DNA of 64,000 nucleotides from Caulobacter sp048541825 (GTDB taxonomy: Bacteria; Pseudomonadota; Alphaproteobacteria; Caulobacterales; Caulobacteraceae), in the NCBI RefSeq assembly GCF_048541825.1, contig NZ_CP183332.1, positions 1,426,001 to 1,490,000 of the forward strand. Reading direction: 5' to 3'. Below are positions 43,650-52,173 of this stretch, one piece after another; the first letter of the stretch is position 1, and the number at the start of each line of letters is the position of its first letter. Position numbers and translations under genes: made by a program. A model generated the notes under the pieces. The model made no database searches and had not been told where the DNA came from. It saw nothing but the letters and a program-made list of their open reading frames with translations.

Positions 43650-43997
43650 ATGATGACTTCGGAACAGGACAGCGCGGGCTCGAGCATCGCCGCGATTCTG
43701 GCGGCCGTTTCGGCGGAAATGTCGATCGCCGCCGAGGCCTGCGGAAAGCTGGACGACGCGCTGGGTCAGATCCTGGCGGTTAGCCCGCCAGAGAGCCGCA
43801 ATCAGGTGATGCAGGAACTGCACACAGTCGATCTCTTGGCTCAGCACATCACGGCTGTGACCGATTTCACCCATCGCCTGGCCCTGATCGCTTCGACGGA
43901 CGACACGCTCGCCGTCGACGAGGCGCTGTCGGCGATCACGCTGGGCGCTGTGGCTGAACGCCTGCGCGCCAGCCTGGCCGCTGCCAAGGCGGGCTGA
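43650..43997 (+). CDS. small helical hypothetical protein
   Basis: 115 residues starting at ATG 43650 after GGGGGA (a second ATG follows directly). All-helical, without signal or membrane segment (SSIAAILAAVSAEMSIAAEACGKLDDALGQ region). The next gene follows in three bases. No family recognised. Confidence 0.7.
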   Translation: MMTSEQDSAGSSIAAILAAVSAEMSIAAEACGKLDDALGQILAVSPPESRNQVMQELHTVDLLAQHITAVTDFTHRLALIASTDDTLAVDEALSAITLGAVAERLRASLAAAKAG

Positions 43998-44000
43998 TCC

Positions 44001-44573
44001 ATGGCGCGCGATTCCGAGCAGCCCTCGCTGTTTGGCTTCGAGGCTGCGCCTCGCGACAAGCATCTGATCCTGATGGTCTATCCGGACCAGCAAGCCAGAA
44101 CGGCCGCCGAGGCCTGCGGCCGTCGCTATCAGGTCGATAACGGACTCGGCGGCGCGGTCTTCAATCCGGACCTGATGCACGTCACCCTCGGCCATTTCGA
44201 CTATTGGGATGAGGTGCCAGCGAGCCTGATTGAGCGGATCACCCGCGCGGCGGCGAAACCGTCGATGGCGCCGTTCCAGGTGTCGTTCGACCAGATCGGC
44301 GGCTTTCCCGGGAACGTCGTGTTGCGCGGCGGTGAAGGGCTGAAGGCGCTGGAAGCGTTCCAGGCGGACCTTCGACAGGCCCTGGCCTGGGAGAAGCTCG
44401 ACGGTTCCCACCTGAATTTCACGCCCCATCTGACGGTTATCTATGGCCAGCCGGGCGCGGTGGTCGCCGCCGTCGAACCGGTGATCTGGACAGTGAGCGA
44501 GTTTGCCCTGGTGGTCAGTCATCACGGCAAGGGGCGGCACGAGGTTCTGGCCCGCTATCGGCTGGTCGGCTGA
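44001..44573 (+). CDS. 2'-5' RNA ligase superfamily (2H phosphoesterase)
   Basis: 190 residues. The two HxT/S motifs that define the 2H fold are present: HVTLGHF and HLTVIYG. Such enzymes (ThpR/LigT type) act as cyclic phosphodiesterases or RNA ligases on 2',5' or 2',3' linkages. Likely cotranscribed with the preceding small gene. Confidence 0.88.
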   Translation: MARDSEQPSLFGFEAAPRDKHLILMVYPDQQARTAAEACGRRYQVDNGLGGAVFNPDLMHVTLGHFDYWDEVPASLIERITRAAAKPSMAPFQVSFDQIGGFPGNVVLRGGEGLKALEAFQADLRQALAWEKLDGSHLNFTPHLTVIYGQPGAVVAAVEPVIWTVSEFALVVSHHGKGRHEVLARYRLVG

Positions 44574-44630
44574 CTTGCGCCCGGAGGGCGGCGCGGCTAC
44601 CCGTCGGTGCCTTCAGGAGAGGACCGGGCC

Positions 44631-44987
44631 ATGAGCGTCACGATCTACGGCATCAAGGCCTGCGACACGATGAAGAAGGCCCGCGCCTGGCTGGACGGGC
44701 AGGGCGTTGCCCATGCCTTTCACGACTACAAGGTTGCCGGGATCGACCAGGGCAGTCTTGAGCGCTGGGTGGACGCGCTGGGCTGGGAGACGGTGCTCAA
44801 CCGGGCGGGCACGACGTTCCGCAAGCTGGCGGACGCCCAAAAACAGGATCTGGACGCCCGCATGGCGATCGACCTGATGTTGGCCCAGCCTTCGATGATC
44901 AAGCGACCCATGCTCGATATCGACGGAAACTTGACCGCCGGCTTCAAGCCGGATGTCTATGCGCGGGCCTTCGGAAAGGCCGTTTAA
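44631..44987 (+). CDS. ArsC/Spx-family protein (YffB-like)
   Basis: 118 residues from ATG 44631 with AGGAGAGG upstream. Thioredoxin-like fold with a single active-site Cys (IYGIKACDTMKKARAWL) and the conserved C-terminal cis-Pro region (MIKRPMLD). It belongs to the Spx/MgsR or YffB branch rather than classical arsenate reductase. Perhaps a glutathione-dependent reductase; no arsenic genes are nearby. Confidence 0.88.
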   Translation: MSVTIYGIKACDTMKKARAWLDGQGVAHAFHDYKVAGIDQGSLERWVDALGWETVLNRAGTTFRKLADAQKQDLDARMAIDLMLAQPSMIKRPMLDIDGNLTAGFKPDVYARAFGKAV

Positions 44988-45105
44988 GGCATTCGACTTT
45001 GCGCAAAGCGCGAGTCGGCGGAATTTAGGACGACAGCCGGGGCGAAGCGGGGCTATTTCGGCCATCGACGCTCCGTTTGAAAAAGAAAAGCGCAGGAACC
45101 GTTCC

Positions 45106-45771
45106 GTGGGAGCCTATCCCGTCCCGTCGTACGACATGGTCATCTTTGACTTCGACGGCACGCTGGCCGACAGCGCGGCGTGGATGATCAAGGCTGTCAA
45201 TCCAATGGCTCTGCGCTTTGGCTTCAAGACGGTCACCGACGAAGAGATCGACATGCTGCGTGGCCGCGGCACGCGCGAGGTCATCCGTTATCTGGGCATC
45301 TCGCCGTGGAAGCTGCCGATGATCGCCTCGCATGGCAAAAAGCTGATGGCGGCCGAATGCCACTCCATTCCGTTGTTTCCCGAGACCGCAGCCATGCTCA
45401 AGGCGCTGCATGACGCCGGGCTGCGACTGGCCGTGGTCAGCTCCAACAGTGAGCGCACGATCCGCTCGGTGCTGGGCCCTGAGCTTTCTGGCCTGATCAG
45501 CCAGTTTTCCTGCGGCGCCTCGCTGTTTGGCAAGGCGCGCAAGTTTCGCAAGGTAACCTCCGGCGCGTCGCGGGACCGGGTGATTTGCATCGGCGACGAG
45601 ACCCGCGATATCGAGGCAGCCCACGCGCTTGGGCTAGCCTGCGGCGCGGTAACCTGGGGCGCTGCCAAGCGCGCCATCCTGGCCGAGCACGGCCCGACGA
45701 TCGTTTTTGAATCCCCGTCCGAAATCATTTCGCATCTCGTTGCATCCAGGGCGATGATCGGTGGCGACTAA
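45106..45771 (+). CDS. HAD-superfamily phosphatase
   Basis: 221 residues from GTG 45106 with AGGAA eight bases upstream. HAD motifs: DFDGTLADS (nucleophile Asp), VVSSNSERT (motif II), Lys in KFRKV, and GDETRDIEAA (motif IV). It resembles phosphoglycolate-phosphatase-like enzymes; the substrate is unknown. The frame is open far upstream but overlaps the preceding gene. Confidence 0.9.
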   Translation: MGAYPVPSYDMVIFDFDGTLADSAAWMIKAVNPMALRFGFKTVTDEEIDMLRGRGTREVIRYLGISPWKLPMIASHGKKLMAAECHSIPLFPETAAMLKALHDAGLRLAVVSSNSERTIRSVLGPELSGLISQFSCGASLFGKARKFRKVTSGASRDRVICIGDETRDIEAAHALGLACGAVTWGAAKRAILAEHGPTIVFESPSEIISHLVASRAMIGGD

Positions 45772-45812
45772 CCTTCAGAAATGAGCGCGAACGCCTCGCG
45801 TCCATCTGAGGG

Positions 45813-46007
45813 ATGACCATGCTGGACCTGATCTATTCGTTCTGGTGGCTTGTGTTTCCGCTGGGCTGGCTCGCGGTCACCGGCTGGAATGCGTGGCTGG
45901 CGCACAAAACCCGACAAGACACCCTGGACTTGATCCAGACCTATGTCCGCCGCGGCTCCGACGCGCCGCAGGAACTTCTGGCCAGGTTAGACCGCCCTCA
46001 GCGCTAG
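45813..46007 (+). CDS. small membrane protein, paralogue of the next gene
   Basis: 64 residues: one membrane helix (IYSFWWLVFPLGWLAVTGW) then a cytoplasmic tail (TRQDTLDLIQTYVRRGSDAP). It matches the first 57 or so residues of the product at 46106 closely, so it is a shorter tandem copy. It probably starts at ATG 45813 or at 45819. Confidence 0.75.
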   Translation: MTMLDLIYSFWWLVFPLGWLAVTGWNAWLAHKTRQDTLDLIQTYVRRGSDAPQELLARLDRPQR

Positions 46008-46105
46008 AATCGGAAGTTTTTCCCCGGCCGCATCCAGCAAGATCACTGGCGGCGACTAAACTACTTACGGTGCGTCTTGCCGACGCCAACAGGAGAGACA
46101 ATCCC

Positions 46106-46516
46106 GTGGAAGACCTATTTCGTTCGTTCTGGTGGCTGATTTTTCCATTGAGCTGGTTCGTGTTCGACGGCTTTCAGAACTGGCTGTCCTATCGGGCTAA
46201 TCGCGATACGCTCGACCTCCTGAAGTCCTACGCTGCCGCCGGCCGCGAGCCGCCTCCGGAACTTGTGGCGCGGCTAAACAAGCACTGGAACCCCGATGGC
46301 GGCTACCGCGACACGCGGTCACGCGAACGCGGCGGCCGTCAGCGCGGCTGGTATCAGGTGGTGCTGTTTGGCGTTCTGGGCATCGGCTTCGCCTACGCCT
46401 CGGTCACCGACATCTATGAGGCCGGACCGGCCTTCTTGATCGTAGCCTTCGTTATGGGCGCCCTTAGCCTGGCCACGCTGGTGTCTGTTCTGGTCAATCG
46501 CGGACCCAAGGTCTGA
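46106..46516 (+). CDS. membrane protein upstream of ECF sigma factor 1
   Basis: 136 residues from GTG 46106 with AGGAGA ten bases upstream. The N-terminal helix and tail are homologous to the preceding small protein (RANRDTLDLLKSYAAAGREPPPELVARL); two further membrane helices lie at about 83-130. It is DUF6249-like in layout. Its stop overlaps the sigma gene start (TGATG), so it may act in controlling that sigma factor. Confidence 0.8.
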   Translation: MEDLFRSFWWLIFPLSWFVFDGFQNWLSYRANRDTLDLLKSYAAAGREPPPELVARLNKHWNPDGGYRDTRSRERGGRQRGWYQVVLFGVLGIGFAYASVTDIYEAGPAFLIVAFVMGALSLATLVSVLVNRGPKV

Positions 46517-47031
46517 TGGATGCGCCGCTCGTCAGAGCGGCGCGGGCTGGCTCCCAGGCAGCGTTCGCCCGGTTGGTCGTGATGCACGAGAAGCCGTTGC
46601 GGGGTTTCCTGCGAAAGAGCGGCTGGACCGACGCTGAAGACATCGCTCAGGAAGCCTTTGTGGCGGCTTGGGCGAGCCTGGGCCGGCTGCGCGCGGATAA
46701 CGGTTTTCGCGCCTGGCTCTACGGGATCGCCTGGCGCAAGGCTCTGGATCACCGTCGCGCGGCCAGTCGCTCGGCGCGACGCGACGAGGCGTGGCAAGGT
46801 CTGCAGATGCTGGAAACCGCGCAGGCGGTGGTTCGGGAGGATTGCATGGCCTTGCAGGCCGCTCTGGAGACCCTGCCGGAAGACCAGCGCGCCTGTGTCA
46901 CCCTTTGCCTTGGCCAGGGCTGGTCACATCCCGAAGCGTCCCAAATCCTGGGCCTGCCGCTGGGCACTGTTAAGTCGCATGTAACCCGAGGTCGTGAGAG
47001 ACTGCTGGCTGTTCTGGGAGATCCGTCATGA
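46516..47031 (+). CDS. ECF-family sigma factor 1
   Basis: 171 residues with sigma-70 region 2 (SGWTDAEDIAQEAFVAAWASL) and region 4 helix-turn-helix (SHPEASQILGLPLGTVKSHVTRGRERL). There is no FecI- or RpoE-type extra domain. Coupled at both ends by overlapping stop/start codons to membrane-protein genes, which suggests a membrane-tethered control system. Confidence 0.93.
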   Translation: MDAPLVRAARAGSQAAFARLVVMHEKPLRGFLRKSGWTDAEDIAQEAFVAAWASLGRLRADNGFRAWLYGIAWRKALDHRRAASRSARRDEAWQGLQMLETAQAVVREDCMALQAALETLPEDQRACVTLCLGQGWSHPEASQILGLPLGTVKSHVTRGRERLLAVLGDPS

Positions 47032-47318
47032 CCCCTGATGATCGTTTGGCCGCTTTCCTGAGCGAGGCGCCCGAGCCCCGCGCTTCCGACGTGTTCGTGG
47101 CCGAGGTCATGGAGGCTGTCGAACGTCGGGTGTTTCTCGACCGTCTGATGGTCGGCGGCGCGGCGGCCCTGGCTGGCAGCGTGGTATTGTGGGCCTGCTC
47201 GCCGGTCCTGAACATGGCGGTCGACGCCCTGGCGCCGACCCTGTTTCCGGTGGCCGGCATGCTGGTTCTGGTCATCGCCGCGGCCATTCTGGGCGACCGG
47301 TTGCTGCCGCAGAAATAG
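47028..47318 (+). CDS. small membrane protein, putative anti-sigma partner 1
   Basis: 96 residues; the start overlaps the sigma gene stop (ATGA). A cytoplasmic N-terminal part (LSEAPEPRASDVFVAEVMEAV) precedes two membrane helices. Small two-helix proteins coupled to ECF sigma factors commonly act as anti-sigma factors; there is no zinc-binding HxxxCxxC motif, so this is inferred from position only. Confidence 0.75.
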   Translation: MTPDDRLAAFLSEAPEPRASDVFVAEVMEAVERRVFLDRLMVGGAAALAGSVVLWACSPVLNMAVDALAPTLFPVAGMLVLVIAAAILGDRLLPQK

Positions 47319-47426
47319 CTTACGAAAGTTTCATCCCGCCGGGCGCCTCCAAACGCCTGCCCCGGCGCCTCTTATAGTCAGAAGGCGGCGACATGGATGT
47401 CACGCCGCACCAAGAGGAGTTTCGCC

Positions 47427-47810
47427 ATGGACGAGGTCTGGATCCCTATCATCATGTTCCTGGTCGTCGGCGCGATCGTGATCGTGCCGGTCTATCTGAA
47501 GAGCCGCGAACGTATCGAAATGCAATCGACGCTGCGCGCAGCGATCGACAAGGGGCAACCGGTTCCGCCCGAGGTCATTGAGGCTCTGACGCGTAATGTG
47601 AAGGTCGCTCCGACCTCGCTTAGCGACATACGGGCCGGCGTGATCTGGTTGGCCGTCGGGATCGGCATTGGTCTTTTCAGCTACTTCGCCGACTTCGGCG
47701 ATCATGATGCCGACTTCCCGGGCATCGGCATTGCCTGCATTCCCGTCGTGATCGGCGTGGCTTTCATTGTCCTCAGCTTCTTCAATCCCAACAAGTTCAA
47801 GCGCGTCTGA
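47427..47810 (+). CDS. DUF6249-like membrane protein upstream of ECF sigma factor 2
   Basis: 127 residues from ATG 47427 with GAGGAG upstream. N-terminal membrane helix, a cytoplasmic link (SRERIEMQSTLRAAIDKGQPVPPEVIEAL) and two more helices. The link has the same pattern as RDTLDLLKSYAAAGREPPPELVARL in the product at 46106, so the two are paralogues. Confidence 0.82.
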   Translation: MDEVWIPIIMFLVVGAIVIVPVYLKSRERIEMQSTLRAAIDKGQPVPPEVIEALTRNVKVAPTSLSDIRAGVIWLAVGIGIGLFSYFADFGDHDADFPGIGIACIPVVIGVAFIVLSFFNPNKFKRV

Positions 47811-47838
47811 TCGCTGAGCCTTGGGGAAGGGGAAAAGC

Positions 47839-48411
47839 ATGTCCATGGACCGCCCACCAACGGGCCACGATGTCGAGCTCGCCGCCTTCGCGGCGGCGGG
47901 TGACCGGCGCGCCTATGGCGAGCTGGTCCGGCGACACGGGTCGGCGGTCCGGGGTCTGCTGCGCCGCATGGGAGCCGACTCGGCGACAGCCGACGACATG
48001 GCCCAGGACGCCTTCCTGGCCGGTTTCGAGCAGGTGGCGGACTATCGCGGCGAAGGCGCCTTCGGCGGCTGGATCAAGCGGATCGCGGCGCGGTGCTATC
48101 TACGCAAGGTCAAGCGCGAAGCCCGCATGATCTTCACCGACGAAGCCCCGGACGGCGACGATCCGACGGCCCTGAACGAGCCTCGTACGGCCAACCGCAT
48201 TGACCTGGACGAGGCCCTCAAGGCCCTGTCGAAAGGCGAGCGGCTCTGTGTCTCGCTCTGCTACGGCGGCGACTGGTCGCACGCCGAGGTCGCCGAGGCC
48301 TTGAACATCCCGATCGGCACGGTGAAATCCCATGTCAAACGTGGTTTGGATAAACTCAGGGCCAAACTGGCCCCACCTAGTGAAAGCGCGAGGAGGGAAG
48401 CTCATGGCTGA
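47839..48411 (+). CDS. ECF-family sigma factor 2
   Basis: 190 residues from ATG 47839 with AAGGGGA upstream. Region 2: GADSATADDMAQDAFLAGFEQV; region 4: SHAEVAEALNIPIGTVKSHVKRGLDKL (positions near the C-terminus). It is similar in plan to sigma factor 1, 0.8 kb upstream, and overlaps its putative partner gene by eight bases. Confidence 0.93.
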   Translation: MSMDRPPTGHDVELAAFAAAGDRRAYGELVRRHGSAVRGLLRRMGADSATADDMAQDAFLAGFEQVADYRGEGAFGGWIKRIAARCYLRKVKREARMIFTDEAPDGDDPTALNEPRTANRIDLDEALKALSKGERLCVSLCYGGDWSHAEVAEALNIPIGTVKSHVKRGLDKLRAKLAPPSESARREAHG

Positions 48412-48784
48412 ACCCGATTTCGAAGCGCAGCTGACGCGGCTCTACAACGAGCCACCGGCCTTTCCGGACGCCGAGCTGTTTGCCGCTCAGATCGCGGCTA
48501 GTCTTGATCGCGGCTGGGCGCTGCGCCGTGTTTTGATCGGCGGCGCGGGCATCGCGGCGGGGGTATTCGCGGCGGTGCAACTGGTCGCCACCCGTTTCTC
48601 GGCCGAATTGCAGACCTTGTCGCGCGAGGGAACGCGGGACCTGACCGCCGATATCGACCTGGCCATGAACAAGGTCAGTCAGATGGTCGCCACGCCCGCC
48701 AGCCTGGAAGCGCTGTGGCTGGCGGCGGGCCTGGCGCTTCTCGCTCTGGGCTTCGCTGTGACCCGGGCGATGGAAGAGTTCTGA
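48404..48784 (+). CDS. small membrane protein, putative anti-sigma partner 2
   Basis: 126 residues from ATG 48404 with GGAGGG seven bases upstream. N-terminal cytoplasmic part (FEAQLTRLYNEPPAFPDAELF) followed by two membrane helices with a loop between. Layout and the PAFPDAELFAAQ segment parallel PRASDVFVAEV in partner 1. Anti-sigma role is inferred from coupling. Confidence 0.75.
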   Translation: MAEPDFEAQLTRLYNEPPAFPDAELFAAQIAASLDRGWALRRVLIGGAGIAAGVFAAVQLVATRFSAELQTLSREGTRDLTADIDLAMNKVSQMVATPASLEALWLAAGLALLALGFAVTRAMEEF

Positions 48785-48878
48785 CGGCGGCATCGACTGA
48801 TCATTGTTCATGTTGCAGCGCGGGGCGATCTGACCGACAACAGCGCGCCTTCGCCCTTCCCTGGGCCTGTTCTGGAGC

Positions 48879-49712
48879 ATGGTTCTGTCCTCGCACCGTG
48901 ATGAGACGGTTCGCCGTCTCGCAGCCCCCGACATCGCCGCCCGCAAGGGCGGCGTGCCTATCGTCTGCCTGACCGCCTATACCGCGCCGGTCGCGGCGGC
49001 TCTGGACGACGCTTGCGACCTGCTACTGGTCGGCGACTCGCTGGGCATGGTGGTCCACGGCCTGCCCAATACGGTGGGGGTGACCATGGAGATGATGATC
49101 CTGCACGGCCAGGCGGTCATGCGGGGCTCTCGCAAAGCCATGGTGGTAGTCGACATGCCCTTCGGGTCCTACGAGGCCTCGCCCGAGGTCGCCTACGCCA
49201 ATGCCGTGCGGATCATGAAGGAGACAGGCGCCCAGGCCGTGAAGGTCGAGAGCGGCCCCACCGTTCCGGCGACCATCGAATATCTGACCAAGCGTGGCGT
49301 GCCGGTCATGGGCCATGTGGGGCTACGGCCCCAGGCGGTGCTGGTCGACGGGGGCTTCAAGGCCAAGGGTAAGGACGAGGCGGGTCGCGCGGTGATTCTC
49401 GATGAGGCCCGCCGCACCGCCGACGCCGGGGCCTTTGCCGTGGTCATTGAGGGTGTCGCCGAGAGCCTGGCCCGCGAGATCACCGCCGCCATCGCGCCGC
49501 CGACCATCGGCATCGGCGCATCTGCCGGCTGCGACGGCCAGATCCTGGTCACTGACGACATGCTGGGCCTCTTCGACTGGACGCCCAAGTTCGTGCGCCG
49601 CTACGCCGACCTGAAAGGCGAGATCGAGCGCGCCGCCCGGGAATACGCCGTCGACGTCAAGGCGCGGACCTTCCCGGGCGAGGCCGAGACTTACTACGCC
49701 AAGAAGGGCTAG
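48879..49712 (+). CDS. panB: 3-methyl-2-oxobutanoate hydroxymethyltransferase
   Basis: First committed step of pantothenate synthesis: transfers a hydroxymethyl group from methylene-tetrahydrofolate to alpha-ketoisovalerate. 277 residues with metal-binding LLVGDSLGMVVHG, VVVDMPFGSYE and GHVGLRPQ, and the catalytic Glu in VVIEGVAESLA. Full length. No panC adjacent. Confidence 0.96.
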   Translation: MVLSSHRDETVRRLAAPDIAARKGGVPIVCLTAYTAPVAAALDDACDLLLVGDSLGMVVHGLPNTVGVTMEMMILHGQAVMRGSRKAMVVVDMPFGSYEASPEVAYANAVRIMKETGAQAVKVESGPTVPATIEYLTKRGVPVMGHVGLRPQAVLVDGGFKAKGKDEAGRAVILDEARRTADAGAFAVVIEGVAESLAREITAAIAPPTIGIGASAGCDGQILVTDDMLGLFDWTPKFVRRYADLKGEIERAAREYAVDVKARTFPGEAETYYAKKG

Positions 49713-49879
49713 CCGCCGCGCCAGCGCCCGTTGCGGCTGGCCCGTTCACGCTATAGGTTCCCCGCCTGCGCTGGCGGCCCTTCGCCGGCCGCATTCTGTC
49801 GTAAACCATGCGTCGCCGCCGGATCCGTCCGGTGCTGTCGCGTCAGGGCGCTGTCTGCGTCCGTTTCGGAGCCTCGTTC

Positions 49880-50626
49880 GTGGTCGATGTGTTTGACGAG
49901 GTCGAAGAGCAGCTTCGCTCCGACCGTTACAGGACCCTCGCGCTGAAGGCGCTGCCGTGGATCGGCGCCGCAACGGCGGCGATCGTCATCGGCGTGGGCG
50001 GCTATTGGGGCTGGACCGCCTATCAGACCAAGGAAGCGGCCAAGGCGTCGGAGACCTATCAGGCCGCGATCGAGACCATGGGCCGCGAAGGGCCAGCCAA
50101 GGGCTTTCCGGCCATGGAGGTGGTGTCCAAGAGCGGCGCTTCCGGCTATCGCGCCCTGGCGCTGATGCACATGGGTGGCATCCGGCTCGAAGAGGGCAAG
50201 ACCGCCGACGCCGTGCGCTATTTCGACGAAGCGGCCAAGCTTTCATCCGATCCGGTGATCGGCGACCTGGCGCGCCTCAAATCCGCCTTGGCGCTCATGG
50301 ATACGGCCTCGTTCAAGGATATCGAAGCGAGGTTGACGCCGTTGGCTGGGGAAAAGAGCCCTTATCGTGTGAACGCCAAGGAAGCCCTGGCGTTCGCCAA
50401 GCTTCAGGGCGGCGACCTCAAGGGCGCCCGCGAGGACTTCTCGGTTCTCTCCAACCTGCTCGACAACAATTCCGAAGGCGTTCGCCAGCGCTCCCAGGCA
50501 GCGATGCAGATGATCGATTCTGGCTCGGCCAAGGATCTGGCCGCTGTCGTCAAAGCCTCGACCGCGCTGCCGCCGCCCGCGACCATGCCGATCGCTCCGC
50601 AACCCGCGCCGAACAGCGCCCAATGA
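49880..50626 (+). CDS. membrane-anchored TPR-type protein (YfgM-like)
   Basis: 248 residues from GTG 49880 with GGAG eight bases upstream. DEVEEQLRSDRYRTL precedes one membrane helix (about 28-48), followed by a periplasmic helical-repeat domain. This is the YfgM/DUF2133 layout, a partner of the Sec machinery and periplasmic chaperones. As in many bacteria it is coupled to bamB (ATGA). The C-terminus is Pro-rich. Confidence 0.85.
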   Translation: MVDVFDEVEEQLRSDRYRTLALKALPWIGAATAAIVIGVGGYWGWTAYQTKEAAKASETYQAAIETMGREGPAKGFPAMEVVSKSGASGYRALALMHMGGIRLEEGKTADAVRYFDEAAKLSSDPVIGDLARLKSALALMDTASFKDIEARLTPLAGEKSPYRVNAKEALAFAKLQGGDLKGAREDFSVLSNLLDNNSEGVRQRSQAAMQMIDSGSAKDLAAVVKASTALPPPATMPIAPQPAPNSAQ

Positions 50627-52050
50627 GCCGCTCCATGAATTCCAAGCGTTCTGTGGCGTTGATCGCGCTGATGTCGGCGACGGTGATGGTGAGCGGTTGC
50701 TCGACGGTCTCCAAGCTCAACCCCTTCGACAAGGCCGAAAAAGACAAGGCCACAGCTACGCAGGGCCAGCGGATCTCGGTGATCGCGTTCGACCAGAAGG
50801 TCGAGCCCGCCGAGGTTCTAAAAGGCACAGAATTCTATCTGCCCGAACCGGCCGTCCAGGCCGAATGGCGCCTGCCGGGCGGCAGCGCCGAGCAGTCGGT
50901 CGAGCATGTCGACGCCGGCAAGGCTTTCGAGATCGCCTGGCGCAAGGGCTTTGGCCAAAAGGGCAATCGCAAGTTCCACATCACGGCCCCGCCGGTGGCG
51001 ACTGCGGACCGGATCTTTGTCATGGACGGCGAGTCCACGGTCTCTGCCATCGACATCAAGACGGGTTCGGTGGACTGGCGAAAGGACCTGCGGCCCTCGG
51101 CCGGTCCGGGCAAGGGCGGCGTCTTCGGCTTTGGCGGCGTCAAGAACGACCGACTGGGCTTTGGCGGCGGTCTCGCCCTCAGCCCTGACAACAAGCTGAT
51201 CGTCTCGTCGGGCTTCCGCTTCGTGGCCCAACTCGACGCCACGACCGGCGCTGAAGCCTGGCGTCAGGCCACCTCGACCCCGATCCATGCGGCCCCGACC
51301 GTCGTCGATGGTCGCGTGTTCGTGGTGTCGACCGACAACGAACTGCTGACCTACAACGCCGCTACCGGCGCGCCTGGCTGGACCTATCAGGCCCTAATCG
51401 AGCCGGCCCGCATCCTTTCGGCGCCCAGCGTCGCGGTTAGCGGCGACACCACCGTCGCCGGTTTCGCCTCGGGTGAACTGGTCGCCCTGCGCGCCGCCAA
51501 CGGCAACGATCTGTGGAGCGAAGCCCTGTCGCGTGCCAGCCGCACAAATGCGCTGTCCGAAATCCGCGACATTCCCGGCCGCCCGGTGATCTACAAGGGC
51601 GATGTTTTCGCCGTCAGCCATTCGGGCGTGTTCTCGGCCACCGATCTTCGCACCGGCCAGGCGCGCTGGAGCCTGCCGATCACCGGCATCACCAGCCCCT
51701 GGGCCGCCGGCGACGTCGTCTTTGTCGTCGACAAGTCGGGCCAGGTGATCTGCGTCGCCCGCGAAAGCGGGTCGGTCTACTGGATCCGCGACCTCAATGA
51801 GGGCCTGGGTCAGACCAAGCGCCAGAAGAAGAAGCTGGCCAAGCATCCGCGCCTGTGGTCGACGCCGATCCTGGCTTCGGGCCGCCTGATCACGGTGTCC
51901 AGCGACGGCCAGGCCGTGGCGCTGAACCCCAAGACCGGCGTGACGGAAAAGACCCTGAAGATCGGCGCCTCGGTGCTGCTGGCCCCGATTGCGGTTGGCG
52001 ACATGATCTATCTGGTCACTGACGACGCTCAGGTCGTGGCGATCCGCTAA
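50623..52050 (+). CDS. bamB: outer-membrane assembly lipoprotein BamB
   Basis: 475 residues with lipobox VSGC near residue 26; an in-frame ATG at 50635 is an alternative start. Beta-propeller with repeated PQQ-like blades (DIKTGSVDWRKD; DATTGAEAWRQ; DLRTGQARWSLP). It supports BamA in folding beta-barrel proteins. It is longer than E. coli BamB (about 390) because of the N-terminal region. The short segment LNPFDKAEKDKA follows the anchor. Confidence 0.93.
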   Translation: MSRSMNSKRSVALIALMSATVMVSGCSTVSKLNPFDKAEKDKATATQGQRISVIAFDQKVEPAEVLKGTEFYLPEPAVQAEWRLPGGSAEQSVEHVDAGKAFEIAWRKGFGQKGNRKFHITAPPVATADRIFVMDGESTVSAIDIKTGSVDWRKDLRPSAGPGKGGVFGFGGVKNDRLGFGGGLALSPDNKLIVSSGFRFVAQLDATTGAEAWRQATSTPIHAAPTVVDGRVFVVSTDNELLTYNAATGAPGWTYQALIEPARILSAPSVAVSGDTTVAGFASGELVALRAANGNDLWSEALSRASRTNALSEIRDIPGRPVIYKGDVFAVSHSGVFSATDLRTGQARWSLPITGITSPWAAGDVVFVVDKSGQVICVARESGSVYWIRDLNEGLGQTKRQKKKLAKHPRLWSTPILASGRLITVSSDGQAVALNPKTGVTEKTLKIGASVLLAPIAVGDMIYLVTDDAQVVAIR

Positions 52051-52056
52051 CCCTAT

Positions 52057-52080
52057 TCACCGAACCATTCGGTTCGGTGA
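52057..52080. repeat. perfect inverted repeat after bamB
   Basis: TCACCGAACC, ATTC, GGTTCGGTGA: a 10-bp perfect palindrome 7 bases after the bamB stop, with no T-run. It may be an RNA-stabilising hairpin or an operator. Confidence 0.6.
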
Positions 52081-52101
52081 TCATCAACCTTACGGTCCCG
52101 T

Positions 52102-52131
52102 GACCCGGGCCGGCGCAAGCCGGCCCGGGTC
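52102..52131 (+). terminator. strong terminator between bamB and der
   Basis: A perfect 13-bp stem GACCCGGGCCGGC / GCCGGCCCGGGTC with a stable GCAA tetraloop, then GTTCGCTTT. Very likely terminates bamB transcripts. Confidence 0.85.
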
Positions 52132-52173
52132 GTTCGCTTTGCGGGAACGGCAAAAATCGACTACTGCAAGCCC

